Notes: generated by a model from the sequence alone, not told the origin. DNA of 64,000 nucleotides from an uncultured Flavobacteriales bacterium (GCA_949373165.1 CASICO010000028.1:17753-81752); one strand, 5' to 3'; counted from the stretch's first letter, positions 27,019 to 36,858 are shown. Program-made: numbers and translations.

Positions 27019-29088
27019 GTGAATAAAGGACTGTGTCAAGGGATTCTGTCCCATTTCCGTTTTGCAGCCAAGCGGTGGATCCGGCCCTTGAAAAGTGGAG
27101 GGTTGCTGCTCTTCGCTTTTACTTCGTGCATGGGGGCTTTACAGGCTCAATCCGCATTTCTGGGTTCTGCTGATTTGGAGCTTACCCAGATTTGGAGTCA
27201 GGAGCCCAATGGGTGGACTTATCCCGTGGCGGTTTCGCTTCCTTCCGGAGACATGCCGGATGCAGGTTTTCCAGTGTGCATTCTGTTGCATGGAAATGGG
27301 GGCAATGGGCCCGGGATGTTTGGACTTGGAAACAACATCACGGAAGGCCACATTTTGGTGGCCCCCACAGGCTACCTGAATTCTTGGAATTTATGCGGTG
27401 AAAACAGCGAGGCACCGGACATCGCCATGTTGTCGGATTTGCTGGTTCAGTTGTCGGGTTTTGACAATGTGAATGCCAACCGAATTCGACTGGTTGGCTT
27501 CTCGAATGGAGCAGGCTTGGTCAACCAAGCGTTCATTGAATTGGATGAGCCGGGTGTGGATGCGTTTGTGGCGTTTGTGTCTCAAATGAACGCGCCGCAA
27601 TTTCACCAAGGTGCGTTTTACCGGCCATCCGGAGCGACCAATGCCCCCCTTGATTTCTGCGGGTACGATGTGGCTGTAGAGCCTTTACTGGGGCGCAAAT
27701 ACATCTCCATTTGCAACCACAACGATTCGGTGGTGCCGTATGCAGGTGGTCCGGCTGTGGGGACTTTCTTTCCGCCGGCTGAGGTGTCCATCTATGGAGT
27801 AGCGCTGCAACAAGGCCACAATGGACCGACTGTTTCCGGCGAAGCATTGGGCAATTTGACCCTCTTTCGATATCTGGATGATCAAGTGGTGCTGATCCGA
27901 GGAAATGCCCAACATGGGACGGACGATGAACAGTTGGTTCAAGTGGCGGGCCTCTTGGCTGTAGACGAAGAACCGGAAAATTCAGACGAGGCTGAGTGTC
28001 CAGAAGACCTGAGCTTGGACGGGCTGGTTGCAGTGGACGATGTGTTGATTTTGCTCGGTGAGTTTGGTTGCATGGTGAACTGTGGACCCGCGGATTTGAA
28101 TGTGGATGGATGGGTGGGCGTCGCCGATGTCTTGGCCATGTTGAATGTGTTTGGGTTTCCGTGTCCTGAAGCGCCTTCATTGCCCACAGTGTACGAGGTG
28201 CCCACGTTTGGTGTGGAGGTACAAGCGGGGCTGGTGTACGCCGAGGGACTGTCCCACACGTCGCTCAACAGTCCAGAAGCAGAAGTCATGGCTTTGCTTT
28301 TGGATGCATACGTGCCACAGGGTGCAGGCGGCGCTCGTCCAGCCATGGTGCTCATTCATGGAGGTGGCTTTATAGGGGGGGGGCGTCAACAGCCGGCCAT
28401 CGTCAATTTGGCTCAGGATTTCGCCAGCCGTGGTTGGGTTGTGTTTTCGATAGACTACAGGTTGGCTGGAGATTTGGGGACGGTACCGGAGGCGTGGGTA
28501 GATTCTGTGAACTCCAATCCGCTTGCCGATGCAGGAAACGTGGCCCAAGCCATGGCCATTTATCCTGCCCACCGAGATGCCAAGGCGGCCTTGCGCTGGG
28601 TTGTGGCCAATGCGGATGCCTATGACCTCGATTTGGATTACTTGACCGTTGGTGGTGGATCGGCAGGTGCCATAACAGCCATTGGTTGTTCAGTGACCGA
28701 GCCCGAGGACTATCAATTTGAATTGAGCCTCGAAGAAGACCCGACACTGGCTTCGGCGAACTTGGGCGTAACCTATGAAGTACAGACCATTTTGGATTTT
28801 TGGGGCTCCAAAGTCTCCGCGGATTTAGTGGAAGGGATTTTTGGGTCACAAACGTTCGACGCTTCTGATCCTTCGCTCTTCATTGCACATGGGACCGAAG
28901 ATCTCTCAGTCTTGTTTTCCGAAGCATTGGCCCTTGAAACCATCTTTCAAGATTTGGGCTTGGATTACGCGCTGAATGCCCTTGTTGGGGAAGGGCATGG
29001 CCCTTGGGAAGCTTCATTGCAAGGTCAAAGTTTGTTTGCGCTCGCCTTTGATTTTGTGGTCGAGCAGCAGATGCTGCCCGTCGAATGA
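27019..29088 (+). CDS. Secreted protein with two alpha/beta-hydrolase domains joined by a dockerin-like module
   Basis: The 689-residue protein starts at a GTG 4 bp after the preceding stop and has a signal peptide ending ALQAQ. Domain 1 (about 45-315) resembles PHB-depolymerase/feruloyl-esterase hydrolases: oxyanion HGNGG, nucleophile Ser162 in GFSNG, likely Asp236 and His299. Residues 327-382 hold two dockerin-like Ca-binding repeats, DLSLDGLVAVDDVL and DLNVDGWVGVADVL. Domain 2 (about 390-689) is a carboxylesterase: HGGGF, Ser548 in GGSAG, Asp628 and His660. No T9SS domain is seen. Both domains look catalytically complete, so it may remove two kinds of ester, for example from decorated polysaccharide. 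Substrates are not known. Confidence 0.82.
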   Translation: MNKGLCQGILSHFRFAAKRWIRPLKSGGLLLFAFTSCMGALQAQSAFLGSADLELTQIWSQEPNGWTYPVAVSLPSGDMPDAGFPVCILLHGNGGNGPGMFGLGNNITEGHILVAPTGYLNSWNLCGENSEAPDIAMLSDLLVQLSGFDNVNANRIRLVGFSNGAGLVNQAFIELDEPGVDAFVAFVSQMNAPQFHQGAFYRPSGATNAPLDFCGYDVAVEPLLGRKYISICNHNDSVVPYAGGPAVGTFFPPAEVSIYGVALQQGHNGPTVSGEALGNLTLFRYLDDQVVLIRGNAQHGTDDEQLVQVAGLLAVDEEPENSDEAECPEDLSLDGLVAVDDVLILLGEFGCMVNCGPADLNVDGWVGVADVLAMLNVFGFPCPEAPSLPTVYEVPTFGVEVQAGLVYAEGLSHTSLNSPEAEVMALLLDAYVPQGAGGARPAMVLIHGGGFIGGGRQQPAIVNLAQDFASRGWVVFSIDYRLAGDLGTVPEAWVDSVNSNPLADAGNVAQAMAIYPAHRDAKAALRWVVANADAYDLDLDYLTVGGGSAGAITAIGCSVTEPEDYQFELSLEEDPTLASANLGVTYEVQTILDFWGSKVSADLVEGIFGSQTFDASDPSLFIAHGTEDLSVLFSEALALETIFQDLGLDYALNALVGEGHGPWEASLQGQSLFALAFDFVVEQQMLPVE

Positions 29089-29199
29089 GCGTCTTGTGCA
29101 AATCAACTTCAATATGAGGAACGCTGTGGGTTGTCCTTTGGCCATCAGAAGGCGCGGCTTCGTGCGCCATGGGTTGTTCAACTGAATTAAGTTCGCGCC

Positions 29200-30036
29200 A
29201 TGCCTTCGATGTTTTTTGCCTTCTTGGATGACCTGGCCATGATCATGGATGAGGTGGCGGTCATGACCAAAGTGGCGGGCAAGAAAACGGCGGGCCTGCT
29301 GGGAGATGACCTCGCGGTCAATGCCGAAAAAGCCAGTGGGTTTGAGGCTTCCCGGGAGTTGCCGGTGTTGTGGTCGATCACCAAGGGGTCTTTCCTGAAC
29401 AAGGTGATCATTCTGCCATTGGCATTTTTGCTGGAGAGCTTGGCGCCTTGGGCGATTGAACCTGTGCTGATTTTGGGCGGAGTGTACCTCGCTTTTGAAG
29501 GGGTCGAGAAAGTGGTGCACATATGGCGTCCGCATCCCAAGGGCCACAAACCGACCGAACGTCCCGACGAGCGCACCCGGATCCGGTCTGCTGTTTTGGT
29601 GGACTTCATTTTGTCCGTGGAGATTGTGATCATCGCCTTGGGTTCTGTTGTGGAAGCCGCGCCCTTGGTGCAAATGGTCACTGTCTCCATCATTGCCTTA
29701 TTGGCCACGGTCGGAGTCTATGGTTTGGTGGCCTTGATTGTGCGCATGGACGATTTGGGCATGACCTTAACGCGGCGTGAAGGTGCCTTTGCAAAGCGAC
29801 TGGGAAGTGCCTTGATCGCGGGTTTGCCCTGGGTCATTCGACTGCTCAGTGTCGTCGGAACGGTGGCCTTGTTCTTGGTCTCGGGCGGGATATTTCATCA
29901 CCACATTCCTGCATTGCACCATGCGTTTGAAAGTTGGCCTGGTTTGGCAGTGGATGTGATGCTGTCGAGCATTGTGGGAGGATTCACCTTACTTCTGGTC
30001 TTGCTCGCCAAACGAGTCAAGGGCAATCTAGGTTAA
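29200..30036 (+). CDS. DUF808 (YedI-like) membrane protein
   Basis: The 278-residue protein matches the DUF808 family throughout. It begins with FAFLDDLAMIMDEVAVMTKVAGKKTAGLLGDDLAVNAEKA, followed by membrane helices around AIEPVLILGGVYLAFEG and AVLVDFILSVEIVIIALG. A GIFHHHIP segment near the end is also typical. E. coli YedI belongs to this family, but its function is unknown. The protein should sit in the inner membrane. It begins a run of rightward membrane-protein genes. Confidence 0.9.
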   Translation: MPSMFFAFLDDLAMIMDEVAVMTKVAGKKTAGLLGDDLAVNAEKASGFEASRELPVLWSITKGSFLNKVIILPLAFLLESLAPWAIEPVLILGGVYLAFEGVEKVVHIWRPHPKGHKPTERPDERTRIRSAVLVDFILSVEIVIIALGSVVEAAPLVQMVTVSIIALLATVGVYGLVALIVRMDDLGMTLTRREGAFAKRLGSALIAGLPWVIRLLSVVGTVALFLVSGGIFHHHIPALHHAFESWPGLAVDVMLSSIVGGFTLLLVLLAKRVKGNLG

Positions 30037-30111
30037 CCGACTTTTTGTTTTTTGTGGTGGGTGGTTGCAGTGAACAGTGAACGAATGGAGAGGATGTCGG
30101 GTTATTCTGTC

Positions 30112-30267
30112 ATGGGACGGAAGCGCGATTTGAAAAACGTACACCCCAAGCGGCCACCATCCATGTTGGAAGACGACCCCGAGGCATTGAATGAATGGGG
30201 GGAAGAGCTTCATCGAATGACCCATCATCGGCGCCGCACCCACGAACGACACAAGCCGACGTCATAG
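30112..30267 (+). CDS. Small basic hypothetical protein (doubtful)
   Basis: A 51-codon frame begins MGRKRDLKNVHPKRPP and ends HHRRRTHERHKPTS. It is strongly charged and has no signal or motif. It could instead start at 30052, giving 71 residues. It lies in the gap between the DUF808 and TIGR02206 genes, with the same orientation as both. The sequence looks like a plausible small protein but has nothing to confirm it. Confidence 0.35.
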   Translation: MGRKRDLKNVHPKRPPSMLEDDPEALNEWGEELHRMTHHRRRTHERHKPTS

Positions 30268-30301
30268 CGGAAATGTTGCCCTTCAAGTGTAGTTTGTGGC
30301 C

Positions 30302-31060
30302 ATGAGTGAATTGGATGTGGTCATTGGCCCAGAAGAACCTCGATTTTGGTTGGCGATTGGATGCTGTGTGTCGATTGCCTTGGTCTTGATTTGGGGGGTG
30401 CACAGGAATACAGCGCAGAGAGAGCGACACTTGAGGTACATCGGCTTTGCGATGCTGGGGATGCAAGTCTTGGATTTGACCTTGGCCTTGGGGAATCCCG
30501 ATCTCTCATTCTCCATTCACAGGTCTTTGCCACTTCATTTTTGTGGGCTCAACACAATTTTGCTAGGCATCTTGTGTTTTCGGCGGTCTCCCGTGGTCTT
30601 TGCTTTTGCTGGATTCATGGGGATGATCGGGGGATTCCATTCGCTCATCACACCGCAATTGCCATCTGGAGATGCGTGGCCTTTTTTCTTACTGTATTAC
30701 ACCAAACACGCGGCATTGGTGGTGGTGCCGATCATCTTAGCTCGGTCTTATGGCTTTCGATTTCGGCGATGGGATTGGCTGCGCGCATACGGGCTTGCGG
30801 TGTTGGCTTCGACGGTGATGATGGGGGTGAATGGGGTGCTGAATACCTGGTTTCCACATGCCCAAGGATTGACCGCCAACTACATGTACGTTTGGGAAGC
30901 CCCTACTGCAGACAATCCGTTGATCTTGGATTGGGGGTGGCCTTGGTATTTGTTGCCGTTGCATGTGGCTTTACTCGTTCATTTGATATTGATCAATGCA
31001 CTGTTTCGCAAGTGCCTCTCGCCTTTTGAAAAAGGCGCGGAGTTAAAGTGGTTTGAATGA
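30302..31060 (+). CDS. TIGR02206/YwaF-family integral membrane protein
   Basis: The 252-residue polytopic protein matches the YwaF/TIGR02206 family. It has IHRSLPLHFCGLNTILLGI early in the membrane region, YYTKHAALVVVPIILA in the middle, and NYMYVWEAPTADNPLILDWGWPWYLL near the end. About seven membrane helices are predicted. The function of the family is unknown. I prefer the ATG at 30302 over a GTG two codons upstream. Confidence 0.88.
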   Translation: MSELDVVIGPEEPRFWLAIGCCVSIALVLIWGVHRNTAQRERHLRYIGFAMLGMQVLDLTLALGNPDLSFSIHRSLPLHFCGLNTILLGILCFRRSPVVFAFAGFMGMIGGFHSLITPQLPSGDAWPFFLLYYTKHAALVVVPIILARSYGFRFRRWDWLRAYGLAVLASTVMMGVNGVLNTWFPHAQGLTANYMYVWEAPTADNPLILDWGWPWYLLPLHVALLVHLILINALFRKCLSPFEKGAELKWFE

Positions 31061-31126
31061 CCAGATTTTATCTGGCCTACGGGTGAGAATGGAGAGGGAG
31101 TGACGTCCGGGTTTTACATTGGGGGC

Positions 31127-31669
31127 ATGCGACAAGAAGACCTCATTCGTCAAGCGGAATTCAACCCGAGAATCAAGCAGTACATTTTTTCGTCTGTGGC
31201 CTTGGTGTTCACCTTGTGCATCGTTACGATTCCACTTTTACTTCTTTGGGTACTGGGATGGGGGAAATGGGTGGCCAGAATTCATTTCAATGCCTTGAAA
31301 TGTTCCCTGACATCGCGGCATTTGCGGTTCTCCAAAGGCCATTATTTCAAAAAGGAGAAGACGATTCCATTGGAAAACATTCAAGATCTCACGTTCATCG
31401 ACAACCCCGTTCTGAAGTGGTTTGATTTGCGCATTTTGAAGGTGGAAACAGCGGGAAACAGCGACCAAACAGGAGCCGACATGAAACTGGTTGGCATTGT
31501 GGATGCAGAAGGATTCAAGGAAGAAGTGATGCTGGCCAGGGACCGATTTCAAGAAGGGAGGCTCCAACCAGTTATTGCGCCCCTTGAAGCTGGAGACGGC
31601 GTTGTAGAGGTTCTCAAAGAGATCCATGCGTCCATCGAGGCGCTACGTGGCGATTTGACCAAAGGGTAA
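31127..31669 (+). CDS. Bacterial PH-domain (YdbS/DUF304-like) membrane protein
   Basis: The 180-residue protein starts with EDLIRQAEFNPRIKQYIFSS and then a strong membrane segment (VALVFTLCIVTIPLLLLWVLG). A PH-like domain follows: SLTSRHLRFSKGHYFKKEKTIPLENIQDLTFIDNPVL, the signature of the bPH_2 (DUF304) family. Such proteins sit in the inner membrane with a cytosolic or outward-facing PH domain; the ligand is unknown. A GTG at 31100 is an alternative start. The gene is 9 bp upstream of the next one, so the two are probably co-transcribed. Confidence 0.85.
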   Translation: MRQEDLIRQAEFNPRIKQYIFSSVALVFTLCIVTIPLLLLWVLGWGKWVARIHFNALKCSLTSRHLRFSKGHYFKKEKTIPLENIQDLTFIDNPVLKWFDLRILKVETAGNSDQTGADMKLVGIVDAEGFKEEVMLARDRFQEGRLQPVIAPLEAGDGVVEVLKEIHASIEALRGDLTKG

Positions 31670-31678
31670 TTCGAGGAA

Positions 31679-32278
31679 ATGAATGGAATGACCTCCAACG
31701 ATTCAGTGTCCTTCCCGGGTGTGCCCCTTCGACAGGCCTTGCCTTGGTTGGCTGTTGGATTATTGATTCAAGGCTCCATGTGGGTATGGGGAGAAATGCA
31801 AGGTCAGGGCCACTTGGAAGCCATCCGTTATGCGGCCCGGTACAGTGGCCGTTTTTCGTTTTTGGCATTTCTGTTCTCTGTCTTCTGTTTGATTCAATGG
31901 GGAGGAGATCTCCAGAAATGGCGGCGGGCTTTCTTGTCCTCGTTGTTTTTTGCCTGGGTCCACGTATTGCATTTTGGTTACTTGGCCACCAATCTCGCTT
32001 GGAACGAAATTGACCCTGAGGTGCCCAAGGCCATTGGAGGGGCTTTGGCCTATGTGACTCTGGTGGTTCACCCGCGCATGCTGATGACCCGAGGGTGGCG
32101 TGACGGTGTCCACATCTGGTACGTTTATTTCGTGGGATTTGTCATGGCTTTCACCTTTGTGGCCCGCATCAAGGGGGAATTCCCGGGGGCGCCAGCCTCC
32201 AACTTTCATTATTGTGGAATTGTGGCGGTGATGGTGGTGTTGGGGATGTTCACCAGAAAGCGTTTCTTCAGAGCATGA
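31679..32278 (+). CDS. Polytopic membrane protein, possibly ferric-reductase-like
   Basis: The 199-residue protein has about six hydrophobic segments (LPWLAVGLLIQGSMWVWG, FSFLAFLFSVFCLIQWGG, AFLSSLFFAWVHVLHFGYLA, AIGGALAYVTLVVH, YVYFVGFVMAFTFVA, YCGIVAVMVVLGMF). The repeated RYSGRFSF and FAWVHVLHFG segments, with histidines in membrane helices, recall ferric-reductase-like or MsrQ-type heme-binding proteins. The match is weak. Its stop overlaps the tspO start (ATGA). Confidence 0.6.
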   Translation: MNGMTSNDSVSFPGVPLRQALPWLAVGLLIQGSMWVWGEMQGQGHLEAIRYAARYSGRFSFLAFLFSVFCLIQWGGDLQKWRRAFLSSLFFAWVHVLHFGYLATNLAWNEIDPEVPKAIGGALAYVTLVVHPRMLMTRGWRDGVHIWYVYFVGFVMAFTFVARIKGEFPGAPASNFHYCGIVAVMVVLGMFTRKRFFRA

Positions 32279-32758
32279 ACCGCAGCTTTCTTTTTTCATG
32301 TTTGGCATTTGGGACACTCAACTTCATCGGATTGGCCATCGGAGGCATGGCCACTGGGCCAGGTGTCGTCTCGGATTGGTATGCGTCCCTTGAGAAAGCA
32401 CCTTGGACCCCCTCCAGGCTGGGTTTTTGGTGCGGCGTGGACTTTGGTGATGGTCGGGTTTAGTGGCTTCATGGCCCGTTGGTGGACCCATGCAAAATCG
32501 CAGGGCACAGAATCAAAAGTGCGCCAAGGCTTTGCTTTGGCTTGGGTTTTGAATGTGGCGTGGAACCCCTTGTTTTTCGGTGCGCATGAAGCGGGGTGGG
32601 CCTTGGTGGAGATCTTGACTTTATTTACAGTGATTGTGGCACTGGCCCGTCAAGGATGGTCACATTCCGGCTCTGCCCGTTGGGGCATCCTCCCATACTT
32701 GATTTGGCTCTTTGTGGCGACATCCTTGAATGGATTCGTGGTTTGGGCCAATCCCTGA
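32275..32758 (+). pseudogene. tspO: TspO/MBR-family protein with a one-base frameshift
   Basis: TspO is a five-helix membrane tryptophan-rich sensory protein that binds porphyrins and related ligands. The first frame reads MNRSFLFSCLAFGTLNFIGL to KAPWTP. The next frame then continues PPGWVFGAAWTLVMVGFSG, a textbook TspO signature, and ends with FVVWANP. A five-C run at 32408-32412 would need four Cs to join APWTP to PGWVFG in one frame. Both halves are well conserved, so the gene is probably intact in the organism. The start overlaps the previous stop by 4 bp. Confidence 0.8.
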
Positions 32759-32773
32759 ACATCTTTGTCTCCC

Positions 32774-34988
32774 ATGACCTTTCGATTGCCCTCCCTGTTT
32801 TTCCTGTTGACCTTTTTTCATTCGCTTGGGCTCGCTCAAGGGGCGAAGGCAGATGTTCCCATGTCGACGCGGATGGCGCTGTCGGAACTGAAGGCCATTG
32901 TTGAATCTTCCTTGGACCTAAACAAGCTGTATGCCGGGACATCTGGGCAGTTTCCAGTGGCACGTATGAATGGCCGATTGATGGTGGGCTTTGTTGGGCG
33001 ACTGCATGATGGAGGAACTGTAACAGGAGCTTTCGCCGGCCTCGGAGAGGAGGTGAAAATGGGGGCGCAACGCGGAGGTGTCGTGTCTTTTCGTGTGGAC
33101 ATTCACCATTTGGACAGGCTGGACGATGTGGATTTGAGTGGATGGCAGATGGCGTCGAAAGCTGTTCCTGACTTGGAAAAGGCACGCTACGGAACCCGGA
33201 CCGACAGTGTCCATGCTGGCTTGGGGTTGCCCCAGTCTTTTACAGGGAATGACGTTTTGGTGGGCATTGTGGATTGGGGCTTTGACTATACCCATCCCAT
33301 GTTCTATGATACGGCGCTCACGGCCTCTCGAATTCGCGGGGTTTGGGATCAGTTTCGGCTGGAAGGTCCGGCACCAGAGGGATTTGATTACGGGCGCGTC
33401 GGAGAGACACCAGAGCAATTGGCGGAGATGGCTTCGGATACTGCGAACGTATACAGCTACAGCTATCATGGAACGCACGTCGGGGGCATCGCTGCCGGCG
33501 GAGGCGCGGGGACAGAGCTGATGGGAATGGCGCCCTCGGCGGAGTTGTTGTTTGCCACGTTTTTGGTGGATGAGTCAGCAGCCATGGATGCGTTTGCTTG
33601 GATGCAAGATGTGGCCGCAGCCGATGGCAAGCGGCTGGTGATCAACATGAGCTGGAGTTTGCCTCAGTTTGGGACCCGAGATGGGTTGGGAATGATCAAC
33701 CAATTCATCAATGCGATGTCCGAGGAGGGAGTGGTTTTTGTGGGGTCTGGCGGGAACAATGGAGACAGTGACTTTCACATTGCCCATGACTTTGAGGGGG
33801 ACACCATGCGGACACGGGTGCAGTTTTATCCAGAGTCAGCCAACCCTTCCATGTGGGGGCAAAATTTGACCATGTGGGGTGAACCGGGGGAAGCGTTTGA
33901 GGCTGGATTTATGTTAACCGAAATGGGCAGTCAAGTGGCCCAAGAGGGCCCGTGGTACAGCACGGAATCTGGGCCTTTGATGTTGGATTCCATGTTGATT
34001 CAAGATGGCGATACCATTCCATTTGATTTGGTGTTGGAAGACGCGCACCCAGACAATGGACGTCCATACTTGCGGTTCCGAATCCGCAAAGGGTTGTCCA
34101 ATCTCGGCGTGGGCCTTCAAGTGAGTGCAGGGCAAGGCCGTGTGCATGCCTGGAATGTGACCCACCTCTCCAATGGCGTTGGAAACTGGGGCCAAGATTT
34201 TCAATCGACAGGGTCTGATTGGACGGCAGGTGATCCTGAATACGGGGTGTCCATTCCCGCCAACACAGAAAGTGTGATTGCGGTTGGGGCGTATTACTCG
34301 GAGTATTTGAACCCTGTAGGAAATGAGGCGCGGGGGCACGCTGGCCAACTTCTCTACATTGGGTCCCACGATTGACGGGCGCACCAAGCCAGACATTTCA
34401 GCACCTGGGGTATCTGTGGAGTCCGCCATCAGTTCTTTTACGGATGCCAACTTCAACATGACCGAATCGGTTGAATTTGAAGGGACAACCTACCCCTTTG
34501 CGCGCTTGTCCGGGACCAGCATGAGTGGCCCCGCTGTGGCGGGCATTGCGGCGCTCTTGCTGGAGGCAAATCCAACGCTTAGTCCATTGGAAGTGAGGGA
34601 GACACTCAAGGCCACGGCGAGGCAAGACAACCACACGGGTGAAATTTCGGAGGAGGGCAGTCCAATTTGGGGTTGGGGAAAGGTCAATGCCATTCAGGCG
34701 GTGATGCACGCTTTGGGCATTCAATCTGCGCCAAGTGTATCGACAGGGGTGATGCCGATGATTCAAGTCTGGCCCAATCCGGTACGCGATGAATTCCGGA
34801 TCAGTGCAGGGGCTCAAGGGACCACCTGTCATTGGTCCGCATTGGATTTGACAGGACGTGAAATCGCCGATGGAAAAGGAGCGAGTCCATTGCGGGTAGT
34901 GGCGCAGCAATGGCCGGTGGGCGCATTTTTACTTCGGGTAGAATCTGAGGATGGCTCGGTGCGAACCTTCCGGTTGATCAAAGGCTAA
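32774..34988 (+). pseudogene. Subtilisin-like serine protease (S8) with T9SS domain, one-base frameshift
   Basis: A secreted S8 protease of about 737 residues has all three catalytic motifs: Asp in VGIVDWGFDYTHP, His in HGTHVGGIAAG and Ser in LSGTSMSGPAVAGIAALL. The frame breaks at a five-G run (34332-34336). Dropping one G joins VGNEARG to TLANFSTLGPTIDGRTKPDISAPG. The last 80 residues are a T9SS sorting domain (VWPNPVRDEF, WPVGAFLLRVESEDG). The ATG at 32774 gives a signal peptide ending LAQ; a TTG start 9 bp upstream is also possible. It probably digests external protein. A sequencing insertion is the simplest cause of the break. Confidence 0.85.
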
Positions 34989-35030
34989 TTCCACCGCCAT
35001 ATCTGCTTTCGGATGGGGCATCTTTGTGTC

Positions 35031-35804
35031 ATGTCTAAGGTCAAGATTTTTCAACCTGTTGAGCAGAAGAAGCGCGAAGCGGTTGCGGCGCCAGTCACCG
35101 ATGCAAAGGCGTTTCACGCCGTTGTAGACTCGCGCAGAAGTGTCCGAGTGTATGCGGACGATCTCATTCCAGACTCGGTCATGAAGGCCTGTATGGACGC
35201 CGCGCTCAAAGCGCCGACCTCGTCCAACTTGCAGACCTGGGAGATTCACCATGTGGTGGATTCAAAGAAGAAAGCGGCATTGGTCGAGGCATGCTTGTCT
35301 CAGCCCGCTGCAGGAACCGCTTCGGAGTTGTTGGTTTTCGTGGGCAGGCCTGACCTGTGGAAGCGGAACAATGAATGGATGGTGAAAGCTTTAGAAGAGA
35401 GAGAGAACGTGCCCAGGAGTGCGCTTCAGTATTACAAGAAGATCACACCCTTGGCCTATGACCAAGGGTGGATGGGATGGCGGACGCCCTTCAAATGGGC
35501 CATCACGCGATGGCGCGGGAGGAAAAAGCCATATCCACGTGAACCCATTGGCAAGTGGGGCATGCGAATATGGGCGCACAAAACCACCGCTTTGGCCTGT
35601 GCCCATTTCATGTTGGCCATGCGTGCACATGGATTTGACACCTGTCCCATGGAAGGCATGGACAGCGCGCGGGTCAAGCGTCTACTGAATTTACCCAAGC
35701 AAGCGGTGGTGACCATGGTCATCTCTGCGGGTAAGCGCGCGGATGGGGGCATATATGGGGAGCGCATGCGGTTCGATTCGGCGCATTTTCTTCACCGGCA
35801 TTGA
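35031..35804 (+). CDS. Nitroreductase-family protein
   Basis: The 257-residue protein shows the nitroreductase start VVDSRRSVRVYADDLIPDSVMKACMDAALKAPTSSNLQTWEI, including the FMN-binding S-R-R-S and S-x-N-x-Q positions. It ends with AVVTMVISAGKRADGGIYGERMR. The enzyme uses FMN and NAD(P)H to reduce nitro compounds or similar acceptors. It is longer than a minimal nitroreductase because of an insert around residues 130-180. I start it at MSKVKIF rather than six codons upstream. Confidence 0.88.
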   Translation: MSKVKIFQPVEQKKREAVAAPVTDAKAFHAVVDSRRSVRVYADDLIPDSVMKACMDAALKAPTSSNLQTWEIHHVVDSKKKAALVEACLSQPAAGTASELLVFVGRPDLWKRNNEWMVKALEERENVPRSALQYYKKITPLAYDQGWMGWRTPFKWAITRWRGRKKPYPREPIGKWGMRIWAHKTTALACAHFMLAMRAHGFDTCPMEGMDSARVKRLLNLPKQAVVTMVISAGKRADGGIYGERMRFDSAHFLHRH

Positions 35805-35811
35805 GGATTCC

Positions 35812-36306
35812 ATGCGGTGGAGATTTGCAATTTTGCACCTGTTTTTGTTGGCAGGGCATGCCACCACAGATGTTTGGGCTCAGGAAGTGCGAAGGTTGCA
35901 CATCGATGAGGTGCAGATTGAGGGGCGGTTCTTGTCTGAATGTGTGGACACAACCGCTGGAGGAGAACCAATCTGGATGCCTTTTGAAGGCGTTCTCTTT
36001 GATCAATGGCCGAACGGAGCGCTCAAATTGGAGTGTGGAGTCATGGAAGGGCAATGGACCATGGATTGCATGGAGTGGCATCAAAACGGACAGCTGCGGA
36101 GCCAAGAAAGCTTGGATGGGCGTCATTACCATTGGAATGGTTGGTATCCCAGTGGTGCGGTATTCTTTCGCAAGACGTTTCAATTTGATGGGCCGGCCGG
36201 TGCCTTCATAGGGGTGGGTGAGGCGCTCAAATCGGTGTGTTTTGCACCAGATGGCACGTCCATGCCTTGTCCGGCAGAAATCGTTTGGCCTGAAGACGGA
36301 GAATGA
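35812..36306 (+). CDS. Exported MORN-repeat-like protein (YwqK-type)
   Basis: The 164-residue protein has a signal peptide (RWRFAILHLFLLAGHATTDVWAQ). It then shows two to three MORN_2-type repeats of the form LFDQWPNGALKLECGVMEG, MEWHQNGQLRSQESLDG and GWYPSGAVFFRKTFQ. These repeats occur in the so-called YwqK antitoxin family, but exported Bacteroidota versions have no proven toxin partner. No toxin gene is adjacent. The gene starts 7 bp after the nitroreductase stop and is followed by a strong terminator. Confidence 0.75.
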   Translation: MRWRFAILHLFLLAGHATTDVWAQEVRRLHIDEVQIEGRFLSECVDTTAGGEPIWMPFEGVLFDQWPNGALKLECGVMEGQWTMDCMEWHQNGQLRSQESLDGRHYHWNGWYPSGAVFFRKTFQFDGPAGAFIGVGEALKSVCFAPDGTSMPCPAEIVWPEDGE

Positions 36307-36346
36307 GCCGGTCTTGCGCGGCCGCGATGGAATCGCGTCACAAGCG

Positions 36347-36384
36347 AAAGGCCCTTCAAACCTGAGTTTGAAGGGCCTTTCTTT
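36347..36384 (+). terminator. Strong intrinsic terminator after the MORN-like gene
   Basis: A perfect 15-bp inverted repeat, AAAGGCCCTTCAAAC, loop CTGA, GTTTGAAGGGCCTTT, is followed by CTTT. The A and T flanks allow it to work in both directions. It separates the rightward genes from the leftward membrane-protein gene. Confidence 0.85.
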
Positions 36385-36462
36385 GAGTGAAAGATTCGAA
36401 GCTTGGTTTCTTCAGTCCAATGCAATTGGTAGACCGAGCGCCATCAAGCCGCTGAATTTGGA

Positions 36463-36858
36463 TTAAGCCTCTTTCTTGGCTTCGCCTCGGTTGTAAAGAA
36501 TGGCCATGACTGCGCCAGCAGCAGCCATGAGGGGGATGTTGACCACGATGTCTTGAATGGCTTCACTGGCAGTAAACAGGGTGGTCATGCCGACAAGCCC
36601 CAAATTCAGAAACCCATTGGCCGTCAAGGCTACGATGGCGCCATGTTTGGCTCCACTGCTGGCGGAAAAGTCACCGGATACTTGAATGACATAGGCTGTC
36701 AAAGCCACGAAAAGTGCATTGGCAAGAATGCCGAATGTCATGTCTGGTTCTGCCTGAAAGCAAGGGCCAGAAGGCATGTCCATGATGCCCATGTAGTACA
36801 CACCACTCAGGATGAAAAAGGCGATAAAACCTGCGACAAAGGGAAGAAGATGTTTCAT
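36463..36858 (-). CDS. Small membrane protein of unknown function
   Basis: The 131-residue protein begins MKHLLPFVAGFIAFFILSGVYYMG, the first of four predicted membrane helices. LANALFVALTAYVIQVSG, VALTANGFLNLGLVG and VNIPLMAAAGAVMAILY are the others. The overall pattern resembles DUF1761/DUF2177-type proteins of unknown function. An upstream in-frame start would add 39 residues that look like non-coding sequence. It diverges from the GH2 gene across about 115 bp, which must hold both promoters; no clear element is seen there. Confidence 0.7.
   Translation of the reverse strand: MKHLLPFVAGFIAFFILSGVYYMGIMDMPSGPCFQAEPDMTFGILANALFVALTAYVIQVSGDFSASSGAKHGAIVALTANGFLNLGLVGMTTLFTASEAIQDIVVNIPLMAAAGAVMAILYNRGEAKKEA

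Noticed and set aside
35812..36306. Toxin-antitoxin pair
   Set aside because: The MORN-like protein resembles the YwqK 'antitoxin' family by name only; it has a signal peptide and no toxin gene beside it.
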